Shown: positions 43,392-52,535, counted from the stretch's first letter. The stretch is 64,000 nt of DNA from CAIWHR01 sp963813415 (GCA_963813415.1 CAWEYW010000008.1:124001-188000), one strand, 5' to 3'. The notes: a model not told the origin generated them from the letters alone. Translations and numbers: made by a program.

Positions 43392-43771
43392 CAGGGCGCC
43401 GTCTCGGCAGGATCGAAGTCGAGCTCCACGCGTGCGCCGTTGGGGTCGTTGACGAACACCTGCCAGATGCCGGTCGTCACCTGACGCTGGCACATCGCAC
43501 GGTGTCCCGCCTGCTCCAGACGCGTCAGGGTCGCGCGAAGCCCGCTCGCCGAGAACGCGATGTGATCGATCACGCCGGGCGTCATTTCGTCGCGCGTGCG
43601 CCCGCCGGAAATGTGCAGGATTGGTGCGTCCCCTGCGTACAGCCACGCGCCGGAAAAGCTGAAATCGGGCCGCTCGCCGTTGCGCAAACCCAGCACGTCG
43701 CAGTAGAACGCAACCGTGGCTGGGACGTCATCCGTGAGCACATTGAAGTGATTCATCCCGGTTATCGCCAT
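43391..43771 (-). CDS. Glyoxalase/VOC-family protein
   Basis: This encodes 126 residues with a GGAGCG ribosome-binding site. It is a single VOC repeat pair: MNHFNVLTDDVPATVAFYCDVLGLR (His8), PGVIDHIAFSASGLRATL (His70) and GARVELDFDP (Glu116) supply the usual metal ligands. It could be a lyase, dioxygenase or fosfomycin-type transferase; the sequence does not decide. The 22-nt inverted repeat begins 10 bases before the start codon, so the ribosome-binding site directly abuts it. Confidence 0.85.
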   Translation of the reverse strand: MAITGMNHFNVLTDDVPATVAFYCDVLGLRNGERPDFSFSGAWLYAGDAPILHISGGRTRDEMTPGVIDHIAFSASGLRATLTRLEQAGHRAMCQRQVTTGIWQVFVNDPNGARVELDFDPAETAP

Positions 43772-43781
43772 GATCGCTCCG

Positions 43782-43860
43782 TAATGGGGTCAGTGTAAGT
43801 TATCCGGCCGTGCCATCGGCTCACGTCCGATCTACGCGATAACTTACACTGACCCCATTA
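43782..43860. repeat. Perfect 22-nt inverted repeat with TAATGGGGTCAG core
   Basis: Arms at 43782-43803 and 43839-43860 are perfect inverted copies, each made of the core TAATGGGGTCAG and the tail TGTAAGTTAT, around a 35-base centre. The element fills the gap between the esterase stop and the VOC start. The same 12-base core with another tail recurs at 52384-52535. It resembles the REP/BIME-type palindromes mobilised by RAYT transposases. No transposase gene is in the window. Confidence 0.85.
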
Positions 43861-43869
43861 CGACCGAGT

Positions 43870-44880
43870 TTAAACCAGCACGTCCGCGATGAAGGCACGC
43901 AGCATGTCCGTTGCGGCGGGCCCGTGCGCATCGTTGTACTTGATGGCGGGGTCGCCCCCGCTCCACGCGTGCCCGAGCTCGTTGACCAGCACCAGTCGGG
44001 CGATGAGCCGTGGTCCGTCGTGCCACTCGCGCACGGTGACGTGGCGCCCGTCATCGGTGACGGAGGCGGTCTCGCGGTCGGCGGCCGGCAGCGGTGCGGG
44101 TGCGGCCTCCACCGCGGGAAAGCGCGCGAAGGCGAGCACCTGGCGCACGATCTCGGTGGCGTGCAGGGGCGCCACGAGGTCGTCCCGTTCGCCCTGCACG
44201 ATGAGCGCCGGCACCGTGTGTGCGCCCGTGCCGGCCGCGGCCCGCGCGTGCGCGCCGATGGTCATCACGTCCTGATCGGGACCCTTCTGCAGCACGGACA
44301 GCGCGGTCAGCGGCGATGACGCCGCGCCGGCCGCCACGCCGGAATGCAGGAACATCCCTGCCAGCAGGCGCGAATTGCTCATCGCGAGAGCCGCCACCAG
44401 GCCGGCGCCCGACGACAACCCGGCAGCGAAGACGCGATGGCGGTGCACGCGGTAACGGCGCCGCACAGCGCGAATCTGTGCGGCGAGAATGGCCGTCTCG
44501 CCGTTGCCGGCCGCCGTACGGCGGTCGAACCAGTTCCAGCAACCCCAGGCATTGGCGCGCGGATTCTGCTTCGGCAGGAGCACCAGGCAGCCGAGCGCAT
44601 CGGCGAGCGCCGTAATCCGCGATCCCGCGGCGATGTCCTCGGCGCTCTGCCTGCAGCCGTGCACGAGCACGAGCAGCGGGCTGCGCCGCCACGGCACCCG
44701 GCCGTGGCCACGCGGCACGTACACGAGGTAGTCGCGACGCGGCCATATCAACGGTGCGATGGCGAGCCTGCCATGCCACGAGAACTTCGATCCCTCCTCG
44801 AAGCGGCCCGGTTCCGGGGGCGCAAGCCGGAAGAGGTGTACGAAGAACGCCTTGGTGCGCTGCCAGAGTTTGCCGAACAT
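43870..44880 (-). CDS. PHB-depolymerase-like esterase
   Basis: This encodes 336 residues. The N-terminus has no clear signal peptide. The alpha/beta-hydrolase features are the oxyanion segment VLVHGCRQSAEDIA near 71-84, GCWNWFDR near 113, and the lipase box GLSSG with the nucleophile Ser156. A catalytic Asp lies near QGERDDLVAPLHA and a His lies in NELGHAWSGG. This is the pattern of the esterase/PHB depolymerase family (PF10503 type), whose members cut polyhydroxyalkanoates or feruloyl esters. Whether it acts on stored PHB is inference, and no phaC or phasin is nearby. Confidence 0.85.
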   Translation of the reverse strand: MFGKLWQRTKAFFVHLFRLAPPEPGRFEEGSKFSWHGRLAIAPLIWPRRDYLVYVPRGHGRVPWRRSPLLVLVHGCRQSAEDIAAGSRITALADALGCLVLLPKQNPRANAWGCWNWFDRRTAAGNGETAILAAQIRAVRRRYRVHRHRVFAAGLSSGAGLVAALAMSNSRLLAGMFLHSGVAAGAASSPLTALSVLQKGPDQDVMTIGAHARAAAGTGAHTVPALIVQGERDDLVAPLHATEIVRQVLAFARFPAVEAAPAPLPAADRETASVTDDGRHVTVREWHDGPRLIARLVLVNELGHAWSGGDPAIKYNDAHGPAATDMLRAFIADVLV

Positions 44881-45066
44881 GCGCGAGCAGTCCCTTCAAG
44901 GCGCGACGAAGCGTGGCGTTGCGCACCGTGGAGCAGTGCATCGCTCTCGTGGATTTGCACACGGCCCCGGTCCTGGTCGGTACTGCAGCGAAACGCGCTT
45001 GGCTGCCCGAAACTTTTCGCGAAGCTCGTGCAGTTCCCGCGCAAGGCAGGATCCGCCTTGCACCGA

Positions 45067-46530
45067 TCAGATCAAGACGATGTCGTACTGCTCCTGCGTG
45101 TAGATGGATTCCACCTGCAGCGAAATGGGCTTGCCGATGAAATCGCCGAGCTGGGCGAGGCTCTGCGACTCCTCGTCGAGGAAGAGGTCGATCACCGTCT
45201 GCGCCGCAAGGATCCGGAACTCCCTGGCATTGAACTGCTTCGCCTCGCGCAGGATCTCGCGCAGAATCTCGTAGCAGATCGTCTGCGCGGTCTTGAGCTC
45301 GCCGCGGCCATTGCAGGTCGGACAGGCCTCGCAGAGCACGTGCGCGAGCGATTCGCGCGTGCGCTTGCGCGTCATCTCCACCAGGCCGAGCTGCGTGAAG
45401 CCGTTGACGGTCAGACGGGTACGGTCCTTCTCGAGCGCACGATTGAGCTCGAAGAGCACCGCGGCACGATGTTCCGCCTGCTCCATGTCGATGAAGTCGA
45501 TGATGATGATGCCGCCGAGGTTGCGCAACCGCAGTTGCCGCGCGATCACCTGCGCCGCTTCCAGATTGGTCTTGAAGATCGTGTCGTCGAAGCTGCGTCC
45601 ACCGACGAATCCGCCGGTGTTGACGTCGATGGTGGTCATCGCCTCGGTCTGGTCGATGATGAGGTAGCCCCCGGACTTGAGATCGACGCGGCGCCCCAGC
45701 GCCTTCTCGATCTCGTCCTCCACGCCGTGCAGGTCGAAGAGCGGGCGCTCCCCGGAGTAATGGACGATGCGTTCGATGAGTGCCGGCGTGTATTCGCGCG
45801 CGAAGTCCTGCATGCGCACGAACGTCTCGCGGGAATCGACGATCACCCACGCGGTCTCCTCGGTCGCCATGTCCCGCAACACGCGCTGTGCGAGCGAGAG
45901 ATCCTGGTAGAGCAGCGCCGGCGCCGGCACGTCGCGCGCACGCTGGTTCAAGTCGCGCCAGAGCTTCGTCAGGTACTCGATGTCGTTCTGCATCTCCTTC
46001 AGGGTCGCGGTCTCCGCCATGGTGCGGATGATGAACCCGCCGGTGGTACTCTCGGGCAGGAGTTGCTGCAGCTTCTCGCGCAGGAGTTCCCGTTCCCCCT
46101 CGTCCTCGATGCGCTGCGAGATGCCGATGTGCGAATCCTGCGGCAGGAATACGAGCAGCCTGCCGGCGAGGCTCACCTGCGTCGACAGCCGTGCGCCCTT
46201 CGTGCCGATGGGATCCTTGATCACCTGCACCAGCAGCGACTGGCCCTCGTGAAGGATCTTCTCGATCGGCCGCGTGTCGGCGCCGCCATGGCCGTTCTGC
46301 CGGTGTTCCCAGATGTCGGCGATGTGCAGGAAGGCCGCGCGCTCGAGGCCGATCTCGATGAAGGCGCTCTGCATGCCGGGCAGCACCCGCGCGACGCGAC
46401 CGAGATAGATGTTGCCGACGAGTCCGCGCGCGCTCGCCCGCTCCATATGGAGCTCCTGCACGACGCCCTGCTCGAGCATCGCGACGCGGGTCTCCTGGGG
46501 GGTCACGTTGATCAGGATTTCATGGCTCAT
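45067..46530 (-). CDS. rng: Ribonuclease G
   Basis: This encodes 487 residues, the normal RNase G length. The S1 domain lies at about 35-120 (GNIYLGRVARVLPGMQSAFIEIG). The catalytic DNase I-like part carries Asp residues in MTTIDVNTGGFVGG and IIIIDFIDM, and the zinc link follows in CEACPTCNGRGE. It matures 16S rRNA and decays mRNA as an endonuclease in the cytoplasm. It is the last of the nadD-rsfS-rlmH-maf-rng block, the usual beta-/gammaproteobacterial neighbourhood. Confidence 0.96.
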   Translation of the reverse strand: MSHEILINVTPQETRVAMLEQGVVQELHMERASARGLVGNIYLGRVARVLPGMQSAFIEIGLERAAFLHIADIWEHRQNGHGGADTRPIEKILHEGQSLLVQVIKDPIGTKGARLSTQVSLAGRLLVFLPQDSHIGISQRIEDEGERELLREKLQQLLPESTTGGFIIRTMAETATLKEMQNDIEYLTKLWRDLNQRARDVPAPALLYQDLSLAQRVLRDMATEETAWVIVDSRETFVRMQDFAREYTPALIERIVHYSGERPLFDLHGVEDEIEKALGRRVDLKSGGYLIIDQTEAMTTIDVNTGGFVGGRSFDDTIFKTNLEAAQVIARQLRLRNLGGIIIIDFIDMEQAEHRAAVLFELNRALEKDRTRLTVNGFTQLGLVEMTRKRTRESLAHVLCEACPTCNGRGELKTAQTICYEILREILREAKQFNAREFRILAAQTVIDLFLDEESQSLAQLGDFIGKPISLQVESIYTQEQYDIVLI

Positions 46531-46622
46531 GGACGGCGCATGGCGGGAAGCTGAAATCCTTGTTCGTCAGGCGACATGGCATCGCCTGCGGCGCGCCCGG
46601 TGGACGCGCGTGTTTGCATTCG

Positions 46623-47240
46623 TTATAGCACGGGGAAGCCAATGCGCGCGAGGAGCTCGGCGGTCTCGTACAGGGGCAAGCCCATGACGCCCGAATAGCT
46701 CCCTTCGATGCGGCTTACGAAGGCGGCGGCGCGACCCTGGATCGCGTAGGCACCGGCCTTGTCGAACGGCTCGCCCGTGGCGACGTAGCGCTCGATGTCC
46801 TGCGCCGTCAGCGCCCGGAACGTCACTTCGGTACGCGACACCTCGACCAGCAGCTCTTCCTGCCAGCGCAGCGCCACCGCCGTCAGGACCTGATGGGTGC
46901 GCCCCGCAAGACGCGTCAGCATGCGCACCGCGTCGGCGGCATCCGCGGGCTTGCCGAAGATGACGCCGTCGAGCGCGACTTCGGTATCGGCGGCGAGCAC
47001 CGGATGCAACGGCAGCACGCGCCGCTGCACCTGTTGCCAGCCGACGGTCGCCTTGGTGCGCGCGATGCGTTCGACGTAGTGGTGCGGAGGCTCGGCGTCG
47101 AGGGCGCCCTCCACCACGTCGGCCGGACGTCCCGGCGCCTCGCGAAAGCGCAGCTCGTCGAAGCGCACGCCGAGCTGGCGGAGAAGCTCCTGCCGGCGGG
47201 GACTGCGCGAGGCAAGGAACACGAACGGCTGCGGATTCAT
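46623..47240 (-). CDS. maf: Maf-family nucleotide pyrophosphatase
   Basis: This encodes 205 residues from the ATG at 47240 with a GGGAGCGA ribosome-binding site; a longer reading from 47285 has no conserved residues. Maf motifs are complete: FLASRSPRRQELLRQLGVRF at the start, the catalytic Asp in LAADTEVALDGVIFGKP, and IEGSYSGVMGLPLYET near the end. These enzymes hydrolyse non-canonical or modified nucleoside triphosphates (m7GTP, UTP, dTTP). Which subgroup is present is not certain. It sits between rlmH and rng. Confidence 0.93.
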   Translation of the reverse strand: MNPQPFVFLASRSPRRQELLRQLGVRFDELRFREAPGRPADVVEGALDAEPPHHYVERIARTKATVGWQQVQRRVLPLHPVLAADTEVALDGVIFGKPADAADAVRMLTRLAGRTHQVLTAVALRWQEELLVEVSRTEVTFRALTAQDIERYVATGEPFDKAGAYAIQGRAAAFVSRIEGSYSGVMGLPLYETAELLARIGFPVL

Positions 47241-47285
47241 GACGGCTCGCTCCCGATGGCGAAGGCGCCGGCGCACATGGGCCAC

Positions 47286-47753
47286 TCACTCGCGGTGATA
47301 AGGATGGCCGGCGAGGAGTGCGCTGGCCCGGTAAAGCTGCTCGACGAGGAGGATCCGCACCAGTGCATGCGGCAATGTTAGCGCGGAAAGGGCGACCACG
47401 GCGGCAGCCTCGGCGCGCAGGGCGGGGTCGAGGCCGTCGGCGCTGCCGATCACGAAGGCGATGTCCTCGGCGTCGCTGCGCCAGCGGTCCAGGGCATCGG
47501 CGAGCGCTCTGGTGGTCCACGACCGGCCGCGCTCGTCCAGCGCCACGAGGCGCGCCCCTCTGCAGGCAACGCGGATCCGCTCGGCTTCGGCAGCGAGGAG
47601 CTGGGCCACCGGCTTGCCGCGATCGCGGGGCTCGGCCTTGAGCTCGAGGAGCTCGAGGTTCCACTCGCGGGGCAAGCGACGCGCGTAGTCGTCCCACCCC
47701 GCCGCGACCCACGCGGGCACGCGGTGGCCGAGCGCGATCACCCGGACGCGCAT
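47286..47753 (-). CDS. rlmH: 23S rRNA pseudouridine-1915 N3-methyltransferase
   Basis: This encodes 155 residues of the SPOUT fold. The SAM-binding trefoil text is FVIGSADGLDPALR, and the C-terminus LPHALVRILLVEQLYRASAL-GHPYHRE is almost invariant in RlmH. It methylates Psi1915 in helix 69 of 23S rRNA. The length and the neighbours rsfS and maf are as usual. Confidence 0.96.
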   Translation of the reverse strand: MRVRVIALGHRVPAWVAAGWDDYARRLPREWNLELLELKAEPRDRGKPVAQLLAAEAERIRVACRGARLVALDERGRSWTTRALADALDRWRSDAEDIAFVIGSADGLDPALRAEAAAVVALSALTLPHALVRILLVEQLYRASALLAGHPYHRE

Positions 47754-47814
47754 CCGGGCCGGCCTGAATCAGGGGGTGTCATGGCGGTCATCGCGGGGGC
47801 GCGACCGCCGGCAT

Positions 47815-48180
47815 TCACGCGGCGGCGCGAGCCTCGGGAGCGGCGCGCCGGCGAATGGCCGGGGGAGCCCACAACTCCTCGAGGTTGTAATAGGCCCGGA
47901 TCGCCGGTTGCATCACGTGCACCACGATGTCGCCGGCGTCGACCAGCACCCATTCGCCGCCGTCTTCGCCCTCGACGCCCACGATGGTCGCGCCGGACTC
48001 CTTGAGCTTGTCGCGAACGTGATGCGCGAGCGCCTTCACCTGGCGGTTGGACTCCGCACTGGCGATGACGAGGGTGTCGTACAGGCTGGTGAGCTTGCGG
48101 ACATCGAGAACGACGATGTCGCGGGCCTTGATGTCTTCGAGGGCGTCTACGGCTACGTTCTGCAGGGTCTTAACAGGCAT
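47815..48180 (-). CDS. rsfS: Ribosome silencing factor
   Basis: This encodes 121 residues from the ATG at 48180, which overlaps the nadD stop by 11 bases; the upstream ATG at 48213 is less likely. Family text includes DIKARDIVVLDVRKLTSLYD, TLVIASAESNRQVKALAHHV and GEWVLVDAGDIVVHVMQP. The protein binds uL14 and blocks subunit joining in starved cells. The last 15 residues are Ala/Arg-rich and variable. Confidence 0.95.
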   Translation of the reverse strand: MPVKTLQNVAVDALEDIKARDIVVLDVRKLTSLYDTLVIASAESNRQVKALAHHVRDKLKESGATIVGVEGEDGGEWVLVDAGDIVVHVMQPAIRAYYNLEELWAPPAIRRRAAPEARAAA

Positions 48181-48868
48181 CCGGGGAAGGTCGATAGAGG
48201 TGGTTGCGGCCAATATAGGCCAAAACGGCCGCGGGCAGCAATCCGCGGACCTGGGCGGAATCGCCGCGCGCGATGGCCGCGCGAATGGCCGACGCGGAAA
48301 TCGCGTGCGGCGTGATTACCTGTTGGTAAATGCTGCCCCCGCTGCGCATTTCAAGATCCCGCGGTTCCTGCGTCCAGCGTCCGGCGCAATGCGAGGCGAG
48401 CGGCTCGGAGAGCGCGCCGGGCAGTTCCGCGCCCGGGCGTGCCACGACGATGACGTGGGCGAGATCGAACAGCTCGCGCCAGCGATGCCACGTCGCCAGG
48501 CCGAGGAACGCGTCGGCGCCAACGATCAGGGCGAGGGATTGGAACGGCCGCTCGGCGCGGAGTTCCTGCAACGTCACGACGGTGTAGCTGCGACCCTGGC
48601 GCGCCACCTCGCGGCCATCGACGACCAGGCCCGGATAATCGCCGACCGCGAGCTCCGCCATGGCGAGGCGATGCGAGGCTGCCGCGACTGGCGCGGCACG
48701 ATGGGGAGGATCGCCCGCCGGCACGAGCAGCACCTCGGGCAGATGCAGCGCGTCGCGCACGTCGCGGGCGAGCTCGAGATGACCGTAGTGGATGGGATCG
48801 AAGGTGCCGCCGAACACGCCCAGCGGGCGCGATGCCGCGTGGGCGGCTGGCGTGGGTGCAGCGGCCAT
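48170..48868 (-). CDS. nadD: Nicotinate-nucleotide adenylyltransferase
   Basis: This encodes 232 residues. The nucleotidyltransferase signature is GVFGGTFDPIHYGHLELA, with the H-x-G-H-type motif slightly varied (HYGH). The C-terminal ISASAIRAAIARGDSAQVRGLLP matches the I-S-S-T-x-I-R element. It makes deamido-NAD from nicotinate mononucleotide and ATP. A start at 48868 gives a normal length. An antiporter gene stands directly upstream at nine bases, in place of the usual proA or holA. Confidence 0.95.
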   Translation of the reverse strand: MAAAPTPAAHAASRPLGVFGGTFDPIHYGHLELARDVRDALHLPEVLLVPAGDPPHRAAPVAAASHRLAMAELAVGDYPGLVVDGREVARQGRSYTVVTLQELRAERPFQSLALIVGADAFLGLATWHRWRELFDLAHVIVVARPGAELPGALSEPLASHCAGRWTQEPRDLEMRSGGSIYQQVITPHAISASAIRAAIARGDSAQVRGLLPAAVLAYIGRNHLYRPSPDAC

Positions 48869-48877
48869 CGATCCCGG

Positions 48878-50488
48878 TCAGCTGCGCACGATGGGACTCG
48901 CTGCGAGCATTTCCCGCTCGTCGAGCTCGACTTCGATGACGCGCTGCGTCTCGTCGTTGATCACGTTGTCTGCGCGCAGCTCGCGCAATCGGGCGCGCTC
49001 CGCGGCAATGGCGCCGAGGCGCAGCTGGCGGCGTGCAAAGACGCGCAGGGCGCGGGCCTGTGCGTGCGAGTGGTCACCGGAGTGCAGCTCCATCCTGCCA
49101 CCATACTCGCGCAGCAGCTGATTGGCGAACAGCACGTCCTCGGGCTGCACGAGCGTGCGCAGGCCCAACTCGACCTGCAACGCACCGGCCTTGGCGAGTT
49201 CCGTGCGTGCCATGGCTTCCTCCCGGGTGTACATGTCGTCGCCCGGCAGGTTGAGCCGCCGGATGATCCAGGGCAGCGGGACGCCATTCAGGCCCAGGGT
49301 GAGGATGATCGTGGCGGCGGCGAGGAACACGACGAGATCGCGCTGCGGAAAGGGCAGCCCGGCGGCGGTGAGCAGCGGCACCGAGAGTGCGGTCGCCAGG
49401 GTGATCGACCCGCGTACCGCAGCCCAGCCCACCAGGAAGATGCGCCGCGGGTCCGGCGCGTGCGACGCGTCCGTCCAGCCCCAGCGGAAGTGATAGCGCA
49501 AATACGCAGATACGTAGACCCAGCCGAGCCGCAGCACCATGAGCGCCGCCCAGAGCACCAGCGCGTACAGCGCGAGATCGAGCGCCGGGTATTGTGCGAC
49601 GCCGGCGATCATCTGGTGGAGCTGCAGTCCGAGCAGGACGAACACCAGACCGTTCAGCACGAAGCCAAGCAGGCGCCAGACTTCGCGCAGATGCTGGCGT
49701 GCTTCCGGGCTCAGCTCCGGGATTTCGTGACTGCTCGCCCACAGGCCCGCGGCCACGACGGCCAGGATGCCGGAGACGTGCAGGGCCTCGGCGATCAGGT
49801 AGGCGCCGTACGGCATGAGGATCGTCAGCAGCGTCTGGATGGTGGGATCGCGGGACTCGAGCCGCAGCAGGCGGCGGCGCAACTGCCGCCCGATCCATTC
49901 CATGGCGATGCCCACGGCGATGCCCCCACCGGAAAGTCCGACGAAATTCAGCGCGACGTCGCTCGAGGAGAACAGGCCGGTAGCGGCGGCCGCAACAGCG
50001 AGCTTGAAGGCGACGAGACCCGAGGCATCGTTGAGGAGGCTTTCGGCGTTGACGATGTGCACCACGCGTGCGGGCAGCGGCAGGACCTCGGTCGTCGCCA
50101 CCGTGGCCACCGCGTCGGTGGGGGACACGATGGCGCCAAGGGTGAAGGCGACGGCAAGCGGCATTTCGGGAATCAGCCAGTGCAGCAGATACCCCACCGC
50201 CACGACCGTCAGCACGACGAGGCCGATCGCCAGCAGAAGAACGGGGCGCAGCACATGCACGAAATCGCGGCGCGGCAACAGGAAGGCGTCCGCGAAGAGC
50301 AACGGCGGGATGAACAGCAACAGGAATACGTCGGGATCGACGCGAAGGTCACCGAGGACGGGCACGAAGGAGGCGAGCGCGCCGACGATCACCAGCAGGA
50401 TCGGCCACGGCAGCGGCGTCCATTTGGTCAGCGCGCCGCCCACGGTCACGATGAGCAGCAGGACGAGCGCGAGTTCGACAATGGCCAT
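48878..50488 (-). CDS. Na+/H+ (or K+/H+) antiporter, CPA1 family
   Basis: This encodes 536 residues with about twelve hydrophobic helices in the first 420 residues. Ion-binding text is present: GAIVSPTDAVATVATTEVLPLP and VNAESLLNDASGLVAFKLAV, where the two Asp residues are those of the CPA1 exchange site. A cytoplasmic C-terminal tail of about 110 residues follows (from NLPGDDMYTREEAM), rich in Arg and Glu and probably regulatory. It ends nine bases before nadD. It likely exports Na+ or K+ for pH balance. Confidence 0.92.
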   Translation of the reverse strand: MAIVELALVLLLIVTVGGALTKWTPLPWPILLVIVGALASFVPVLGDLRVDPDVFLLLFIPPLLFADAFLLPRRDFVHVLRPVLLLAIGLVVLTVVAVGYLLHWLIPEMPLAVAFTLGAIVSPTDAVATVATTEVLPLPARVVHIVNAESLLNDASGLVAFKLAVAAAATGLFSSSDVALNFVGLSGGGIAVGIAMEWIGRQLRRRLLRLESRDPTIQTLLTILMPYGAYLIAEALHVSGILAVVAAGLWASSHEIPELSPEARQHLREVWRLLGFVLNGLVFVLLGLQLHQMIAGVAQYPALDLALYALVLWAALMVLRLGWVYVSAYLRYHFRWGWTDASHAPDPRRIFLVGWAAVRGSITLATALSVPLLTAAGLPFPQRDLVVFLAAATIILTLGLNGVPLPWIIRRLNLPGDDMYTREEAMARTELAKAGALQVELGLRTLVQPEDVLFANQLLREYGGRMELHSGDHSHAQARALRVFARRQLRLGAIAAERARLRELRADNVINDETQRVIEVELDEREMLAASPIVRS

Positions 50489-50587
50489 GCCGGAATTCTA
50501 GGCAGGCAGCGCCGCCAGCCCCTTGCGGTAGCGCAATGCTGCAGCGGCGTGCAGCCCGGGCGCGGCGCGGCGTCGCGCTACGCCGGC

Positions 50588-51145
50588 TCAGAAGCGCGAT
50601 CCGGCCTCGCGGAGGAACGCAACTTCCTCGGGCGTCGAGGGGCGACCGAGAATCTCGTTACGATGCGGGAAGCGCCCGAAGCGCCGGATGATCACGGCGT
50701 GCTTTTCCGCCCACTCGAGCGGCGAGGCGAGCCCAGTCTCCGCGGCGAGGCGCGCGAAGAGCGCGACCGAACGCTCCTGGACGGCCGTGCTTTCGGAGTG
50801 CTCGAAGGGCAGATACAGGAACCAGCGCTCGACTGGTAGCAACGAACGGTCGTGGCTAGCGGTGATGGCGGCGTCCGCAGTCGCGAGCGCCTGCGCATCA
50901 CCGGCAAAACTGCGCGGCGTCCCCCGGTAGGCGTTGCGCGTGAACTGGTCGAGCAGCAGCACCCGGGCGAGGGCGCCGCGCGCCGTGCTTTCCCAGTCGC
51001 GAAACCCGCCCGCCAGCGCAGTCTCGATCGCGTTGCCGAAGCGCGTGCGAACGAGCGCGTCGAACGCGGCATCCTTGCGGAACCATTCGGGCCGCTCGGC
51101 GCCGGGTTCGGGGCTGAACCAGAATGCGAGAATCGTCTCCTGCAT
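50588..51145 (-). CDS. DUF924-family protein
   Basis: This encodes 185 residues. It opens ETILAFWFSPEPGAERPEWFRKD and continues ARVLLLDQFTRNAYRGTPRSFAGD and FLYLPFEHSES, all hallmarks of DUF924. The fold is an all-helical, TPR-like repeat, and its function is not established. It is alone on the minus strand, with an MFS gene divergent on its right. Confidence 0.9.
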   Translation of the reverse strand: MQETILAFWFSPEPGAERPEWFRKDAAFDALVRTRFGNAIETALAGGFRDWESTARGALARVLLLDQFTRNAYRGTPRSFAGDAQALATADAAITASHDRSLLPVERWFLYLPFEHSESTAVQERSVALFARLAAETGLASPLEWAEKHAVIIRRFGRFPHRNEILGRPSTPEEVAFLREAGSRF

Positions 51146-51183
51146 TGTTGCTATAGTGCCACGGCCCGCCCGCCTTCCCGCTC

Positions 51184-52371
51184 ATGCAGACCTCCCGCCG
51201 CAACATCTTCCTGCTCTCGTGCTGCCAGGCACTCCTGCTGGTCAACAATTCCGGGCTGATCGCGATGAATGCGCTGATCGGCTACGGCCTCGTCAGCAAC
51301 AAGACCTTCGCGAGCCTCGGCGCCACGACGTACGTGCTGGGCTCCGCTGCCGCGACCATGCCGGCATCGCTGTGGATGGCGCGCGTCGGCCGGCGGCGCG
51401 GGTTCATGACCGGTTCCGTGATCGGCATGGCCGGGAGCATCCTGGCCGCGCTGTCACTATGGCTCGCGAGCTTCCCCCTCTTCTGCGTCAGCACGGCAAT
51501 CATCGGCGTCTACACGGCCTTCGCGCTGCAATACCGGTTCGCGGCGGCGGAGATCGCCGCGCCGGCATTCAAGGCCAAGGCCATCTCGCTCGTGCTGGCC
51601 GGAGGGATCGTGGGCGGGATGGTAGGACCGGAACTGTCGCGCTGGGCGCGCGACTGGTTCGCGATGCCGTTCCTCGGTTCATTCATGCTGCTCGCGGGCG
51701 TGGCCGTGCTGGCACTTCTGGTGCAGTCGCAGGTGCACGTGCCGAAGCCCTCTGCAGCCGAGCGCGGCGGCGGCGGGCGGCCGCTGTCGGTGATCGTGCG
51801 CCAGCCCGTCTTCGCGGTGGCAGCGCTCTCGGCGGCGCTAGGCTACGGGCTCATGAACCTGCTGATGACCGCGACACCGCTCGCGATGAGCTTCTGCAGC
51901 CATCCCTACAGTGCGGCTGCGCTGGTCATCGAGTGGCATGTCGCGGCGATGTATGCGCCGGGCTTCTTCACGGGCTCGCTCATCTCGCGCTTCGGCGCGC
52001 TCAAGGTGATCATCGCCGGGACGTTGCTGATGGCAGGGTGCGCATTCGTCGCGCTGAATGGCGTGACCGTCGCGCATTTCCTGGCGGCGCTCATGTTCCT
52101 CGGCATCGGCTGGAACTTCATGTACACCGGCGGCACGACGCTGCTCACGGAGTCCTATCGTCCCGCGGAGAAGGCAAAGACCCAGGGCGCCAACGACCTG
52201 ATCGTCTTCACCGTGATGGGCGTGTCGTCGTTCTCGTCGGGAGCACTCGTTTCCGCCGCGGGATGGGAGCGGATGAACGCCGCCGTGCTGCCGGTGCTGG
52301 TGATCGTCGCCGTAGCGGCGCTGTGGCTCATGTGGTCGCGCGAACAGGTGCATCGGCGTGCCGCGGCGTGA
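51184..52371 (+). CDS. MFS transporter
   Basis: This encodes 395 residues with about twelve hydrophobic helices. The loop after helix 2 reads SLWMARVGRRRGFMTGSVIG, the usual basic signature, and YRPAEKAKTQGANDLIVFTVMGVSSFSSGAL near 325-355 is a typical later part. A TATAGT box at 51152-51157 lies 27 bases upstream and is probably the -10 element. The substrate is unknown. The stop is followed after four bases by the TAATGGGG repeat element. Confidence 0.9.
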   Translation: MQTSRRNIFLLSCCQALLLVNNSGLIAMNALIGYGLVSNKTFASLGATTYVLGSAAATMPASLWMARVGRRRGFMTGSVIGMAGSILAALSLWLASFPLFCVSTAIIGVYTAFALQYRFAAAEIAAPAFKAKAISLVLAGGIVGGMVGPELSRWARDWFAMPFLGSFMLLAGVAVLALLVQSQVHVPKPSAAERGGGGRPLSVIVRQPVFAVAALSAALGYGLMNLLMTATPLAMSFCSHPYSAAALVIEWHVAAMYAPGFFTGSLISRFGALKVIIAGTLLMAGCAFVALNGVTVAHFLAALMFLGIGWNFMYTGGTTLLTESYRPAEKAKTQGANDLIVFTVMGVSSFSSGALVSAAGWERMNAAVLPVLVIVAVAALWLMWSREQVHRRAAA

Positions 52372-52375
52372 GCCT

Positions 52376-52535
52376 TAATGGGGTAATGGGGTCAGGTTAC
52401 TTTATGCCTTGTCAGCGTAGCCACGCGTAATGGGGTCAGGTTACTTTATGCCTTGTCAGCGTAGCCACGTTCTGTGGGCACTCGCGGATAAAGTAACCTG
52501 ACCCCATTACCTGATAAAGTAACCTGACCCCATTA
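52376..52535. repeat. Cluster of four 22-nt repeats with TAATGGGGTCAG core (two direct, two inverted)
   Basis: A 22-base unit, made of the core TAATGGGGTCAG and the tail GTTACTTTAT, occurs directly at 52384-52405 and 52428-52449, each within a 44-base tandem period that includes CCTTGTCAGCGTAGCCACG. It recurs inverted at 52488-52509 and 52514-52535. A partial copy TAATGGGG precedes them at 52376. All four cores are identical. The last inverted copy supplies the TAA stop of proA. It looks like a BIME-type mosaic. The core is shared with 43782-43860 but the tail differs. Confidence 0.9.
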
